From JBBBNV01 sp037137075 (GTDB lineage: Bacteria; Bacillota; Bacilli; Paenibacillales; NBRC-103111), in assembly GCF_037137075.1 (NCBI RefSeq), contig NZ_JBBBNV010000001.1, positions 62,001-126,000 on the forward strand: a DNA stretch of 64,000 nt, given 5' to 3'. The notes beneath the pieces were generated by a model that searched no databases, was not told the origin of the DNA, and worked only from the letters and a program-made list of their open reading frames with translations. Both the position numbers and the translations under genes were made by a program. Position 1 is the first letter of the stretch. Each line of letters begins with the position of its first letter. This document shows, in pieces, positions 54,141-63,770 of the stretch.

Positions 54141-56019
54141 AGCGCAGGGGAAGCAGGAAGGGTGGCTGATGACTTATGTCTGGCAGTTCAAATGGCGGTT
54201 TGCCTGTGCGGCCTTTCTTGGAGCTGCGGCCATTGCTTGTGCAGGCGGTTTGCTGTTTACATCAGGTTATTTACTATCACGAGCGGCGCTTAAGCCGGAG
54301 AATGTACTGATGGTCTATGTACCGATTGTATTGGTACGAACGCTTGGCTTCAGCAAGGCGGTCTTGCATTATGTAGAGCGTTTAATCAGCCACGACACAG
54401 CACTGCGCATTCTGGCGCGAATGCGCAGTCGCTTGTACCGCGTGATTGAGCCCCAGGCGGTGAGAGTACAAGCGCGCTTTCGTACAGGTGATTTGCTCAG
54501 TATGCTGGCCGAGGATATTGAACAGCTGCAATATGTGTATCTTCGGCTGGTGCTTCCGGCCATATCGGCCGTAATCCTCTATGGAACAGGCGTTGCCATG
54601 CTTGGCCGCATGGATGGGATGTTCGCTATACTGATGTCACTCTATTGCGGCTTCTGGCTGTTCGTTGTACCGGCTGCCGCCTTATGGATTTCATTGGCCA
54701 AATGGCGACAGGCCAAACGGCAGCGCAGCGCAGCCTACCAGGAGCTGACCGATGCCGTATTCGGCATGAGCGATTGGCTGCTGAGCGGACGATCCCGGCA
54801 AATGCTGGAATCGTTCCACAAGCAGTGGAGCGCGGCGGCGCGACTAGAAAGTCTGCTGCGGCGCAGAGAGCGGCTTATACACTGGATTTCGAATTGCGCC
54901 GCCGGCGGAGCTATCGTATTCATGGTCCTGTGGGCAGGCGAACTTGCCGCAAAGCAAGAGCTGGCTGCGTCTTGGATTGCTGCGCTTGCTTTTGTCGCGT
55001 TCCCGCTTCTGGAAGCCTTCGTACGCGCAGGTGATGCAGCCAGCCGTTTGCCGCACTATCTGGAATCCGTCCACCGGCTTGCCGGAACTGCTGCGAGTGC
55101 AGAGTGCAAGGACGACGCTATCCTGTATTCGGGGGAGAATGCACAGACACACAGCGGTCTGGAGACCTCCAGCAAACAACATACTAACAAAGAAGAAGCA
55201 AGCCGTACCGACAGGAGTATATCACCCGTACACCGGACTATCTTCATCGGACCGGATAAAGGAGCGCTGCTGAATAATAATGCGCCAGGTGCGGGAATTT
55301 GTCTGCAGGGGGTGAGCTATCGGCATCCTTCCAGAGCGGAATGGAGTCTCCGGGATATATCGCTAACGGTGCCGCAAGGCGGGACGCTTGCTATCCTTGG
55401 CAGGAGCGGCGCAGGGAAATCAACCCTGCTGAATGTGATGCAAGGTATTCTGGAGCCTGAAGAAGGGACCGTGAGAGTCAAGCCCACTAACCCGATTTGC
55501 AGCGATCATGGGGGGCTATTCGCCCGGCTGAACCAGCAGCCGTATTTGTTTGACACGACGGTAGCAAACAATATCCGGCTCGGGCGCAGCGATGCCACTG
55601 ATGAAGAAATCCGCCTGGTGACCGAGCAGGTGGGATTGCATCAGCTGATTGCAGCCCTCCCGAATGGCTATGAAACCCGGATGGAAGAGACGGGACAGCG
55701 CTTCTCGGGCGGAGAACGGCAGCGGATTGCGTTAGCTCGAATTCTGCTGCAGAACCGTCCGATTGTGCTGCTGGACGAACCGACAATCGGGCTGGATCCT
55801 GTAACGGAATCGGAGCTGCTAGCAACCATTTTCCGTGCTCTGTCCGGAAGAACATTGATTTGGGTCACTCATCATCTGACGGGTGTGGAACGGATGGATC
55901 AGATTGTGTTCATGGAACGCGGCGTTATCTCGATGCAGGGCACGCATGAGCAGCTTCTGCGGGGGTATGACAGATACCGCAGGCTGTATGAATTGGATTG
56001 TCCTTTTAAAACCGCTTAA
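54133..56019 (+). CDS. cydC: Heterodimeric ABC exporter subunit CydC
   Basis: 628 residues from GTG 54133, seven bases after AAGGAGGGG and overlapping cydD by eight bases. Six helices, then an ATPase with Walker A GRSGAGKST, signature FSGGERQRIALAR (Phe instead of Leu) and Walker B IVLLDEPTIGLD. Between them is an unusually long hydrophilic linker of roughly 70 residues (about residues 325-395, with TSSKQHTNKEEASRTDRS) not found in compact CydC proteins. Ends in the operon terminator, whose stem includes its stop codon. Confidence 0.94.
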   Translation: MHKAQGKQEGWLMTYVWQFKWRFACAAFLGAAAIACAGGLLFTSGYLLSRAALKPENVLMVYVPIVLVRTLGFSKAVLHYVERLISHDTALRILARMRSRLYRVIEPQAVRVQARFRTGDLLSMLAEDIEQLQYVYLRLVLPAISAVILYGTGVAMLGRMDGMFAILMSLYCGFWLFVVPAAALWISLAKWRQAKRQRSAAYQELTDAVFGMSDWLLSGRSRQMLESFHKQWSAAARLESLLRRRERLIHWISNCAAGGAIVFMVLWAGELAAKQELAASWIAALAFVAFPLLEAFVRAGDAASRLPHYLESVHRLAGTAASAECKDDAILYSGENAQTHSGLETSSKQHTNKEEASRTDRSISPVHRTIFIGPDKGALLNNNAPGAGICLQGVSYRHPSRAEWSLRDISLTVPQGGTLAILGRSGAGKSTLLNVMQGILEPEEGTVRVKPTNPICSDHGGLFARLNQQPYLFDTTVANNIRLGRSDATDEEIRLVTEQVGLHQLIAALPNGYETRMEETGQRFSGGERQRIALARILLQNRPIVLLDEPTIGLDPVTESELLATIFRALSGRTLIWVTHHLTGVERMDQIVFMERGVISMQGTHEQLLRGYDRYRRLYELDCPFKTA

Positions 56020-56031
56020 CGCGGTTTTTTT
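56008..56031 (+). terminator. Intrinsic terminator of cydABCD
   Basis: AAAACCGC/GCGGTTTT stem with a five-base loop and a T-run; it starts inside the last codons of cydC. Confidence 0.9.
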
Positions 56032-56291
56032 ATTGCGATTCTCCACGTAAGCCGACTAGTGCTTGCTCTTGACAACAGCTGCCATGTTACACGATAAGAA
56101 AAAAATAACACTTAAGAGCCATATTAGACTTAAAACCATTTCATGTATGATAAAACGTGGATGGAGTTAAATAATGTAATAAATCCCATAAAAACCTTGT
56201 TCGAATTAATACAATTCCAACAAGCATGACGACACATTTTATATTTGAGCATCATAACTCATCGGATGGAACAAGAAACGGAGGGAGCTTG

Positions 56292-57083
56292 TTGAAGCGA
56301 AAATACGCTTTTTTGCTTTCCTTGAAGTCACTTGATTACGAAATTAATCAATTAACCGCTTTTTCCAAAACGTACTCCGATTGCTTTGATCTGCTGCAAA
56401 TGAAACTGGATAAGCTCTGCCAATTTATGACCTGCAAAGAAAACGAAATGCAATGGAGTTTATGGGGAAGTCATGATGAAATCAAGCGGTTTAGCGAGCA
56501 ACTGAGGGAAACATCGAATCAAGCTTTGTGCAGTATGGAGAAGTATCAGTCTATTCGTGCCCTGGAGCAGAAAACGAATATGAGCCAATACATAGCCAAT
56601 CTGGCCCATTCCGTAAAGGAAGAGCTTCAGCATTATGGCATTTGCAGCACATCCAAGGTGTTGTTTGTCGGTTCGGGAGCTTTTCCGCTGTCGGCTCTCA
56701 CGATAGCGAGGGAAACAAATGCGGATGTGTTATGCCTGGACATTGATTCCGAAGCGATAACACTTGGAAAAAAAGTTGCAGAAGCTACCGGCTTGCAAGA
56801 GAGAGTTCAATTTTCACAAAACCGGTTAACCGAGCTGTCTTTTATGAAAGAAGCAACTCATGTCATGATTGCCTCCCTTGTTGAAAACAAGCATGAGGTT
56901 CTTGAAGAGCTGAAGCACAGTATCAAGGCGGATACGAGAGTCATGGTAAGATACGGAAATGGGCTAAAGTCCATTTTTAATTATCCATTGGAACAAGACT
57001 TGTCACACGAGTGGGAGATAACCACTATCATTCAAAGCAATAACATATATGATACCCTCGTTCTCCAGCGGAAAAAAAACTAG
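56292..57083 (+). CDS. cntL: Nicotianamine-synthase-like aminobutyryltransferase CntL
   Basis: 263 residues from TTG 56292 (CGGAGGG six bases upstream; open to 56226). The SAM-binding core KVLFVGSGAFPLSALTIARETNADVLCLDID and the late motif RYGNGLKSIFNYP follow S. aureus CntL closely, after an N-terminal helical region typical of bacterial nicotianamine synthase-like enzymes. It transfers the aminobutyrate group of SAM onto histidine, first step of opine-metallophore synthesis. Opens the cnt operon; cntM starts 19 bases after it. No histidine racemase gene precedes it. A TTGACA lies at 56069 but I see no convincing -10 or Zur box. Confidence 0.9.
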   Translation: MKRKYAFLLSLKSLDYEINQLTAFSKTYSDCFDLLQMKLDKLCQFMTCKENEMQWSLWGSHDEIKRFSEQLRETSNQALCSMEKYQSIRALEQKTNMSQYIANLAHSVKEELQHYGICSTSKVLFVGSGAFPLSALTIARETNADVLCLDIDSEAITLGKKVAEATGLQERVQFSQNRLTELSFMKEATHVMIASLVENKHEVLEELKHSIKADTRVMVRYGNGLKSIFNYPLEQDLSHEWEITTIIQSNNIYDTLVLQRKKN

Positions 57084-57101
57084 AAGGAAGGTAATGAGTC
57101 C

Positions 57102-58457
57102 ATGCGCTCACTTAGGGCAGCTTCACCATTCGGCAATACGCTGCTTATCGGTGCGGGTCCGGCAGGAATTCATGTCGCCGTCGATATGTCTAGGGGCTGG
57201 AGCAATCAATTGGGATTGCTGAACCGCCAAGGCTCCCATTCCACTGCAATCCGGAAGCAGCTTGAACAAAACGCATACACGGTTTCTACTGTGGTGCAGG
57301 TTGAAAGCAGACGGCATCTTTCAGGAGAAGCCATGATTGACCGTTTTTATGAAGGATATGATCAGATCGAGGACAAGTGGCAAACGCTGATTTTGTGTAC
57401 GCCAAGCGATAGCTACATAAGCGTCATTCATGACTTAAATTTGAACGCCTTGCATGAAGTAAGAACGATTTTCTTACTTTCCCCCGGCATTGCTTCGAAC
57501 TTGCTTGTTCAAAGCTTGCTCGGAACGTTGAGGGACCGAATCGAAATCATCAGCTTCTCCACTTATTATGCTGCAACCAAATTCTCCCCCGGACACGCCT
57601 CAGTTATAAAATCGTTCGTTAAAGGAATGAAAAGAAAAATTGCTGTCGGTTCCAATAAACCGGAGAGCCGCGCTTTATCCTACGTGCAGCAGTTCTTGCA
57701 AAGCCTTGGAATCAAGTGCGAGGCTGTCTCTTGCCCAATCGAGGCGGAATTCCGGAATATTACCACTTACGTCCACCCTCCGTTCTTCATCAATTCCTTT
57801 TCATTGAATGAAATTTTCAAGCGCGAGGCTTCGCGCAAGTTCATGTATAAGCTTTATCCGGAAGGACCGATTACCCCGCACACGATTCGAGCAATGCGCT
57901 TGTTGTGGAGGGAGATTAGCGCAGTAGCTCTTTTTTTTAATGCAATGCCGCTCAATTTATTGAAATTTTTGAATGATGACAATTATCCTGTACACGAAAT
58001 CACGCTCTCAAGAGACGAGATTGAACATTTCGTGGAGATGGAGGAAAGCAAGCAAGAATATCTTCTGTACGTTCGTTACGCGTCCATTCTGATCGATCCG
58101 TTCTCCATGCCGGATGAAAATGGGAAATATTTCGATTTTTCAGCAGTCCCATACAAGCAGGTCACAAAAAATATAGAAGGAAAGTGGAGGATTCCAAGAA
58201 TTCCGTATGAAGATTACAAGAAATTGAAATTGCTCTGTGGCCTGGCGAAAAAGGCCGATTTAGCAATGCCGCAAGCCGTAAGCCTGACTGAAATGTTCGA
58301 GGACCGGCTGCGCGCATTTATCCGGGAAGTAGGATCAGATTTCATTCAGCCGGAGGCTTTGAAGGATACCACAGCAGATGAAGTAAGCCTTATTTTTACC
58401 GAATGGAGGAAAATGCAGCAAGCCAATTCACACAATCTTCAAGGTAATGGCTCTTAG
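57102..58457 (+). CDS. cntM: Opine metallophore dehydrogenase CntM
   Basis: 451 residues. Rossmann motif LLIGAGPAGIHVAVDM, with Arg42 (GLLNRQGS) at the place of S. aureus Arg33, which favours NADPH. Conserved stretches YVHPPFFINSFSL, KLYPEGPIT, EYLLYVRYASILIDPFSMPDENG. At the alpha-keto-acid selector the S. aureus sequence YLGDT (Asp150) is YYAAT here, giving Ala158; Ala is reported to allow alpha-ketoglutarate. It reductively joins the keto acid to the CntL product. AGAAGGAAGG precedes ATG 57102. Confidence 0.92.
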   Translation: MRSLRAASPFGNTLLIGAGPAGIHVAVDMSRGWSNQLGLLNRQGSHSTAIRKQLEQNAYTVSTVVQVESRRHLSGEAMIDRFYEGYDQIEDKWQTLILCTPSDSYISVIHDLNLNALHEVRTIFLLSPGIASNLLVQSLLGTLRDRIEIISFSTYYAATKFSPGHASVIKSFVKGMKRKIAVGSNKPESRALSYVQQFLQSLGIKCEAVSCPIEAEFRNITTYVHPPFFINSFSLNEIFKREASRKFMYKLYPEGPITPHTIRAMRLLWREISAVALFFNAMPLNLLKFLNDDNYPVHEITLSRDEIEHFVEMEESKQEYLLYVRYASILIDPFSMPDENGKYFDFSAVPYKQVTKNIEGKWRIPRIPYEDYKKLKLLCGLAKKADLAMPQAVSLTEMFEDRLRAFIREVGSDFIQPEALKDTTADEVSLIFTEWRKMQQANSHNLQGNGS

Positions 58458-58586
58458 GGGCCATAGGAAAGTCATTCTCAGAAAGGTACACTTGGTCTTG
58501 GTAGAGATGGATTTCCACGGCAAAGGCTAATAATGCTTTGGAAAGCATACAACATCCAACAAAATGGGGAAAGGGGTCTATCATTG

Positions 58587-60176
58587 ATGAGGTTTATTCA
58601 ACACCATCGCCGCATGGCTGTGATGCTTCTTACGCTGCTTCTGGTTATCCTGGCATCAGGCTGCAGCACCAATGAAGCCAATACGAGTCCGGATGGAGCG
58701 GGTCAGCCAGCCCAAGCTTCTAAGGAGGAGCTAAAGAAGGTCACGATTATTCACAGTTTGCCTGACGATACGCTGGATCCACATAATAAATGGATCGCGT
58801 TGAGAGCGGGAGTCACCGAAACACTGCTTCGTCTGGATGAGAATATGCAGATTGTTCCTTGGCTTGCAGCCAAATGGGAAGCGAAGGATGATCTAACGTG
58901 GGTCTTCACAATTCGTGACGGTATTGTCTTTCAAGACGGAACAAAGCTGGATGCAGCGGCGGCCAAGGCATCCTTTGAACGGGGAATTGCTGATAGCAAA
59001 GCACTCGCGGCTTCATTAAAAATTGCATCTATAGAAGCTAAGGGACAGGAACTGACCTTTAAAACAAAGGAACCCTTTCCGGCCTTCCCAACAGAGCTGG
59101 TCCACCCGACATCAAGCATTATTAGTGTTGCAGCTGAGAAGGCCAAGGGCAAAGAAGCATTTAACAAGTCACCTGTCGGAACAGGACCGTTTCAAGTTAC
59201 CGGCTTCGTGCCAGGGAAAGAAATTTCGCTGGTAAGAAATGAGGCGTACTGGAATGGTAAAGCCAAGTTAAACGAAGTGAAATATCAATTTAATTCGGAT
59301 GCCAATGTCAGAACACTGGCTTTTCAATCCAAGCAAGCCGATATTGTATACCACGTATCTCCGGAATCACTGGCAGCCATTGCAAAGGATGAGCAATTAT
59401 CCGTAAATTCGGTGACCAGTTTGAGAACCCACTATTTTACATATAATCCCCAAAGTAAGAACGTTGCCGACATCCAGGTGAGAAGAGCCATCGATATGCT
59501 GATAGACCGGGATGCTATCGTAAAGGATATAATGCTGGGGCATGCGATGCCAGCCAATGGTCCCTTTAACAAAACACTTGCCTTCGGGAACAAAGGCGAT
59601 TATCAGAAGCTTGATCAGGCCGGAGCGATCAAGCTGCTCGAAAGCGCAGGGTACACGAAGGGAAAGGACGGCAAGCTGGAGAAGGACGGCAAGCCATTAA
59701 CGCTAAAGCTGATTGCATTCACAGGTATTAATCCAGAGCTTCCGCTCATTCCTTTGCTGGTTCAGTCTGAAGCAGCTAAAGCGGGAATTACTATCGAGAT
59801 TGTTTCCGTTGAGCTGCCTGAGGTCTACATTGCAGAACACTCCGACTGGGATATGTCTACCTCGAGCTATTTAACCTCACCTCGGGGCGATGGCGGCTCT
59901 TTCCTCAATTCAGCCTACGTTCCTGGAGGAACATACAACCCGGCGAAGATTCAAATTGAAAAGCTGAACGGGATTCTAAGCGAGCTGAACGTCACGGGAG
60001 AGGTGCAAAAGCGAAACAAGCTCACACAGGAGGCAGTGGAGGCCATTAATGAGGCCAAGCCGCATTCGTACATCATTCATCCGAATATTCTCGTTGGCGT
60101 GAACAAACGGGTCGGCAACTGGAAGCCAACCGCAGAAGAATTTTATATCGTAACGAATACATTGGATGTGAAGTAA
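58587..60176 (+). CDS. cntA: Metallophore ABC transporter binding lipoprotein CntA
   Basis: 529 residues. Signal peptide with lipobox LASGC (Cys26), then the peptide/nickel-binding family 5 fold: HSLPDDTLDPHNKWIALRAGVTETL, LTWVFTIRDGIVFQDGTKLDA, NKSPVGTGPFQVTGFVPGKE. It binds the metal-loaded opine outside the membrane. AAGGGG serves either ATG 58587 or TTG 58584. It begins 129 bases after cntM and two bases before the permease gene. Confidence 0.9.
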   Translation: MRFIQHHRRMAVMLLTLLLVILASGCSTNEANTSPDGAGQPAQASKEELKKVTIIHSLPDDTLDPHNKWIALRAGVTETLLRLDENMQIVPWLAAKWEAKDDLTWVFTIRDGIVFQDGTKLDAAAAKASFERGIADSKALAASLKIASIEAKGQELTFKTKEPFPAFPTELVHPTSSIISVAAEKAKGKEAFNKSPVGTGPFQVTGFVPGKEISLVRNEAYWNGKAKLNEVKYQFNSDANVRTLAFQSKQADIVYHVSPESLAAIAKDEQLSVNSVTSLRTHYFTYNPQSKNVADIQVRRAIDMLIDRDAIVKDIMLGHAMPANGPFNKTLAFGNKGDYQKLDQAGAIKLLESAGYTKGKDGKLEKDGKPLTLKLIAFTGINPELPLIPLLVQSEAAKAGITIEIVSVELPEVYIAEHSDWDMSTSSYLTSPRGDGGSFLNSAYVPGGTYNPAKIQIEKLNGILSELNVTGEVQKRNKLTQEAVEAINEAKPHSYIIHPNILVGVNKRVGNWKPTAEEFYIVTNTLDVK

Positions 60177-60177
60177 G

Positions 60178-61122
60178 ATGCTTGGGCATATCGGATCACG
60201 CTTGATCCAGCTTATCTCCGTTCTTCTGATATTGAGCATCGTCACATTCCTCCTGATGAAGCTGGCGCCGGGCGATCCGGTGCTGGCTGTTTTAAAAGCG
60301 AGCGAGGGAGCTGTGTCGCAAGAAGCGCATCAAGCGGTTCGGGAAGAGCTTGGCCTGAATATGCCGGTCTACATGCAATACGCAAGCTGGTTTCTGGGCG
60401 TGGTGCGACTTGATTTGGGCAAATCCTTCACGACCAATCGGGAGGTTCGGGACATCTTGCTCGAGCGTTTACCAGCCAGCGCTGCTTTAACAGCGGGAGC
60501 TCTCGTTGTGCTCCTCCTGCTTTCTGTCCCTTTCGGATTGCTTGCGGTCAAGTATCAGGGGCGCCTCCTGGATCATGTAGGCCGTTTATTGGCGCTGCTT
60601 GGCGCCTCTATACCGAGCTTTTGGCTTGGCCTTCTGCTCATCTATGTATTCTCGTTTCATTTGAACTGGCTTCCGACGATGGGAGGCGGTGACTTTCGTC
60701 ATCTAATCCTGCCTTCGGTGACTCTTGGATTTGTAATGGCTCCCGAGTACATCCGCTTACTTCGGGCAGGCTTGCTTGACACATTGTCTCAGGATTATAT
60801 TTTAGCCGCGCGCGCGCGTGGCGTCTCCGAGTGGAGCATACTGCTAAGGCACAGTTTGCGTGCTGCTCTGCTGCCTATCGTTTCAATGCTTGGCATGAGT
60901 ATCGGCAGCTTGATGGCAGGCTCTGTCGTTACCGAAACGTTATTTGGCTGGCCGGGCCTCGGCAGCATGGCTATGGAAGCCATTAGCCAACGCAATTACC
61001 CAGTCATTCAAGGCTATGTATTGTTTACCGGCGCGTGTATTGTCATCGCGAACCTGCTGTCGGACATTAGCTTAAGCTTGCTGGACCCCAGAATCCGTCT
61101 AGGAAAGGGGAGCCGCGCTTGA
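60178..61122 (+). CDS. cntB: Metallophore ABC permease CntB
   Basis: 314 residues, six helices, NikB/DppB type: opening RLIQLISVLLILSIVTFLLMKLAPGDPV and the EAA loop ILAARARGVSEWSILLRHSLRAALLP, ending VTETLFGWPGLGSMAMEAI. ATG 60178 is two bases after the cntA stop. Forms the membrane channel with CntC. Confidence 0.9.
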   Translation: MLGHIGSRLIQLISVLLILSIVTFLLMKLAPGDPVLAVLKASEGAVSQEAHQAVREELGLNMPVYMQYASWFLGVVRLDLGKSFTTNREVRDILLERLPASAALTAGALVVLLLLSVPFGLLAVKYQGRLLDHVGRLLALLGASIPSFWLGLLLIYVFSFHLNWLPTMGGGDFRHLILPSVTLGFVMAPEYIRLLRAGLLDTLSQDYILAARARGVSEWSILLRHSLRAALLPIVSMLGMSIGSLMAGSVVTETLFGWPGLGSMAMEAISQRNYPVIQGYVLFTGACIVIANLLSDISLSLLDPRIRLGKGSRA

Positions 61123-61979
61123 ACCGTACCGATTTCAAGGGACTCCGTGGCCATCATCAACGGGGGGAGCTGAGGAGGAAACCCATCATTTGTTTTGGCT
61201 TGGGCCTCGCAGCGGTCATTATTTCAGCAGCTCTGCTCAGTCCGTGGCTTGTTCCTAACGACCCGCTGCTCATTAATATGCAGGATAGGCTTCTATCCCC
61301 GAGTATGCAGTATCCACTCGGGACAGATCATCTCGGCCGCTGCATTCTCTCCAGATTGCTGATGGGCTCTCAGGCTACGATCGGCATTTCATGTTTAATC
61401 CTTCTAGCAGTCACTGTCATCGGGATTCCAGTTGGACTTTTCTCCGGTTACTTCGGTGGCAGGACAGACGCCTTTCTAATGCGGCTTGTAGATGGAGCGG
61501 GAGCTGTGCCGGAATTTTTGCTCGCTATAGCCGTAGCCGGATTCCTGGGGCCTGGCCTGTTGAATGTCATGCTGGCTATTTCCTGTGTAAAATGGATAGG
61601 TTATGCCCGAATGGTGCGCAGTATCGTTCTACTGGAGAGAGAAAAGGAATATGTGATGGCTTCAATCGTCGCCGGAAGCGGGCTGTGGGCACTGATAAAA
61701 CGTCATTTCTCCAGACAACTTGCTGCTCCTCTCGCTGTTATGGCTGCAGTGGATGTAGGGCGGACGATCCTGCTGATTTCTGCGCTGTCGTACCTGGGAT
61801 TAGGCACTCAGCCGCCCATACCGGAATGGGGAGCCATGCTTAGTGACGGTCGCGCTTATTTTCAAGCAGCTCCGCAGCTTATGATTTACCCCGGTATTTG
61901 TATACTGGCCGTTGTATTAGCCAGCAATCTGTTAAGTGATGGGCTGAGAGATCGTCTCGATGTAAAGAACCGTTCCTAA
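61119..61979 (+). CDS. cntC: Metallophore ABC permease CntC
   Basis: 286 residues, NikC/DppC type: YPLGTDHLGRCILSRLLMGSQATIGIS and the EAA loop EYVMASIVAGSGLWALIKRHF. TTG 61119 overlaps the cntB stop; AGGAAAGGGG is eight bases upstream. Confidence 0.9.
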   Translation: MNRTDFKGLRGHHQRGELRRKPIICFGLGLAAVIISAALLSPWLVPNDPLLINMQDRLLSPSMQYPLGTDHLGRCILSRLLMGSQATIGISCLILLAVTVIGIPVGLFSGYFGGRTDAFLMRLVDGAGAVPEFLLAIAVAGFLGPGLLNVMLAISCVKWIGYARMVRSIVLLEREKEYVMASIVAGSGLWALIKRHFSRQLAAPLAVMAAVDVGRTILLISALSYLGLGTQPPIPEWGAMLSDGRAYFQAAPQLMIYPGICILAVVLASNLLSDGLRDRLDVKNRS

Positions 61980-62019
61980 CGACTTGGGTGATCCTGCAAA
62001 TAGGAATAGGAGGCGCCAA

Positions 62020-62928
62020 ATGGCAATCGAACCGGAAAAAGAAGGGATTCTTCGCCAGTCTGGCCCTGTAGCTCCAGCTCGTGAAGCAAAACAGGTGATC
62101 CTGCAGGTGAAGGAGTTGACTGTCAGTACACCGATACAGCATCAGACCCGGACACTTGTCAGCGATATCTCGTTCACGATTCACAAGGGGGAGACACTTG
62201 CGCTGGTCGGTGAGAGCGGCAGCGGAAAAAGCGTCACAGCCTGCGCTATTGCCGGCTTACTGTCAAAATCTCTTCAGATTCAAGCTGGCGTAATTTATTT
62301 AGAGGGTGAAAATATGCAGACCTGGCCGGTGAAGAAGTGGAAACAAATACGGGGAAAGCGCATCGGCTGGGTATTTCAAAACTATCAGGGAAGCTTCACG
62401 CCGTTTATTAGAATCGGGAATCAATTGATTGAGATGCTGCGTACGCACAACAAAGGCTTGTCGCGCCGCGCAGCTAAGGAAATCGTACTGGCCTGGCTTG
62501 AACGCACCGCTCTGCCCCCTAAGCAAGTCTATGAAAGCTATCCCTTCCAGCTTAGCGGCGGGCAACGGCAGCGAATTGCACTAGCGGCAGCGCTTATGCT
62601 CGAGCCCTCCTTATTGATCGCAGATGAACCGACCACGGCATTGGATGTTTTGACAGGCGAGAAGGTTCTGGATTTAATGGATGAGCTTCAAGCTCAGACC
62701 GGCTGTGCGATTTTGCTGATTTCTCATCATTTACGCCAGGTCTTGAAACGCGCCGATCAAATTGCAGTGATGAAGGAGGGGCAGCTGATGGAAATAGGGA
62801 CCACGGCTCAGATTCGAGAACAGCCGATTCACGCGTATACCAGAAGCTTGCTCCATGCATGCCCGCGCTTAACTCTGCCGGATCAGGCCTTTGGGCAAAA
62901 GAAGAGCCTTATTCTATCCGCAAGGTAG
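62020..62928 (+). CDS. cntD: Metallophore ABC ATPase CntD
   Basis: 302 residues with Walker A GESGSGKSVTACA, signature LSGGQRQRIALA and Walker B LLIADEPTTALD, NikD/DppD type. ATG 62020 has AGGAGG seven bases upstream; the frame opens earlier at 61984. Pairs with CntF to power import. Confidence 0.9.
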   Translation: MAIEPEKEGILRQSGPVAPAREAKQVILQVKELTVSTPIQHQTRTLVSDISFTIHKGETLALVGESGSGKSVTACAIAGLLSKSLQIQAGVIYLEGENMQTWPVKKWKQIRGKRIGWVFQNYQGSFTPFIRIGNQLIEMLRTHNKGLSRRAAKEIVLAWLERTALPPKQVYESYPFQLSGGQRQRIALAAALMLEPSLLIADEPTTALDVLTGEKVLDLMDELQAQTGCAILLISHHLRQVLKRADQIAVMKEGQLMEIGTTAQIREQPIHAYTRSLLHACPRLTLPDQAFGQKKSLILSAR

Positions 62929-62943
62929 GGAGGGGGGAGAGGG

Positions 62944-63735
62944 GTGTCAGTATTACTGACCGCGGAACGACTTGTCAAAAGCTATCGGACACTGAAACAG
63001 ACCGTTTCAGCAGTGAGCAATGTTTCCTTTCAAATCGGGGCAGGCGAGTGTTTGGGATTGGTCGGCGAGAGCGGCAGCGGGAAAAGTACGGTCGCCAGGC
63101 TGCTACTGGGTCTTGAGCAGCCGGATGGCGGGGATATCCGCTTGAACGGGATTTCGATGATCGGCATGAAGGGTCCGTCTCTTCGGTTCATTCGCCAGCA
63201 TATTCAGGTCGTTTTTCAGGACCCTGCCGCCTCGCTAAACGATCGTTTGCCGGTATGGCGCTCCGTTATGGAGCCGCTCGATAATTTCCCGGATGTTGTC
63301 CCGCCATTTCTAATGGAAGTCCGCCATTCCCGACGGGAAACGGCCGCACGTTTAATGGAAATGGTTGGATTGCGCCGCGAGTATATGGATTTTTATCCGC
63401 ACCAGCTTAGCGGTGGGCAGAAGCAGCGTGTCTCCATAGCCCGAGGCATTAGTCTACGTCCGAAGCTGCTCATCTGCGACGAACCGACCTCCAGTCTGGA
63501 CGTTATGATGCAGGCGCAAATCTTGCAGCTGCTGAAGCAGCTTCAGCAAGAGCTAGGCATGTCCTATTTATTTATTTCTCATGATATTGCGGCTGTACAG
63601 CAAATGAGCAACCGCATTCTAGTTATGAGGGGAGGCCAAATTCTGGATCATTTTTTCAGTGATCATCTTTGGAGCCAAGAACGGCACGAATATACAAGAC
63701 TGCTACTAGCTGCGACTCATGAAGCATCTTATTAG
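62944..63735 (+). CDS. cntF: Metallophore ABC ATPase CntF
   Basis: 263 residues with Walker A GESGSGKSTVAR, signature LSGGQKQRVSIAR and Walker B LLICDEPTSSLD, NikE/DppF type. GTG 62944 follows a purine-rich AGGGAGGGGGGA. Second ATPase of the importer; 35 bases before the EamA gene. Confidence 0.9.
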   Translation: MSVLLTAERLVKSYRTLKQTVSAVSNVSFQIGAGECLGLVGESGSGKSTVARLLLGLEQPDGGDIRLNGISMIGMKGPSLRFIRQHIQVVFQDPAASLNDRLPVWRSVMEPLDNFPDVVPPFLMEVRHSRRETAARLMEMVGLRREYMDFYPHQLSGGQKQRVSIARGISLRPKLLICDEPTSSLDVMMQAQILQLLKQLQQELGMSYLFISHDIAAVQQMSNRILVMRGGQILDHFFSDHLWSQERHEYTRLLLAATHEASY

Positions 63736-63770
63736 AGCCTGCTGTCATAGAGCCGCTTGGGGGAGGCCCC

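Noticed and set aside
56041..56291. Zur or Fur box before cntL
   Set aside because: Metal control is expected, but I could not find a convincing inverted repeat of either consensus.
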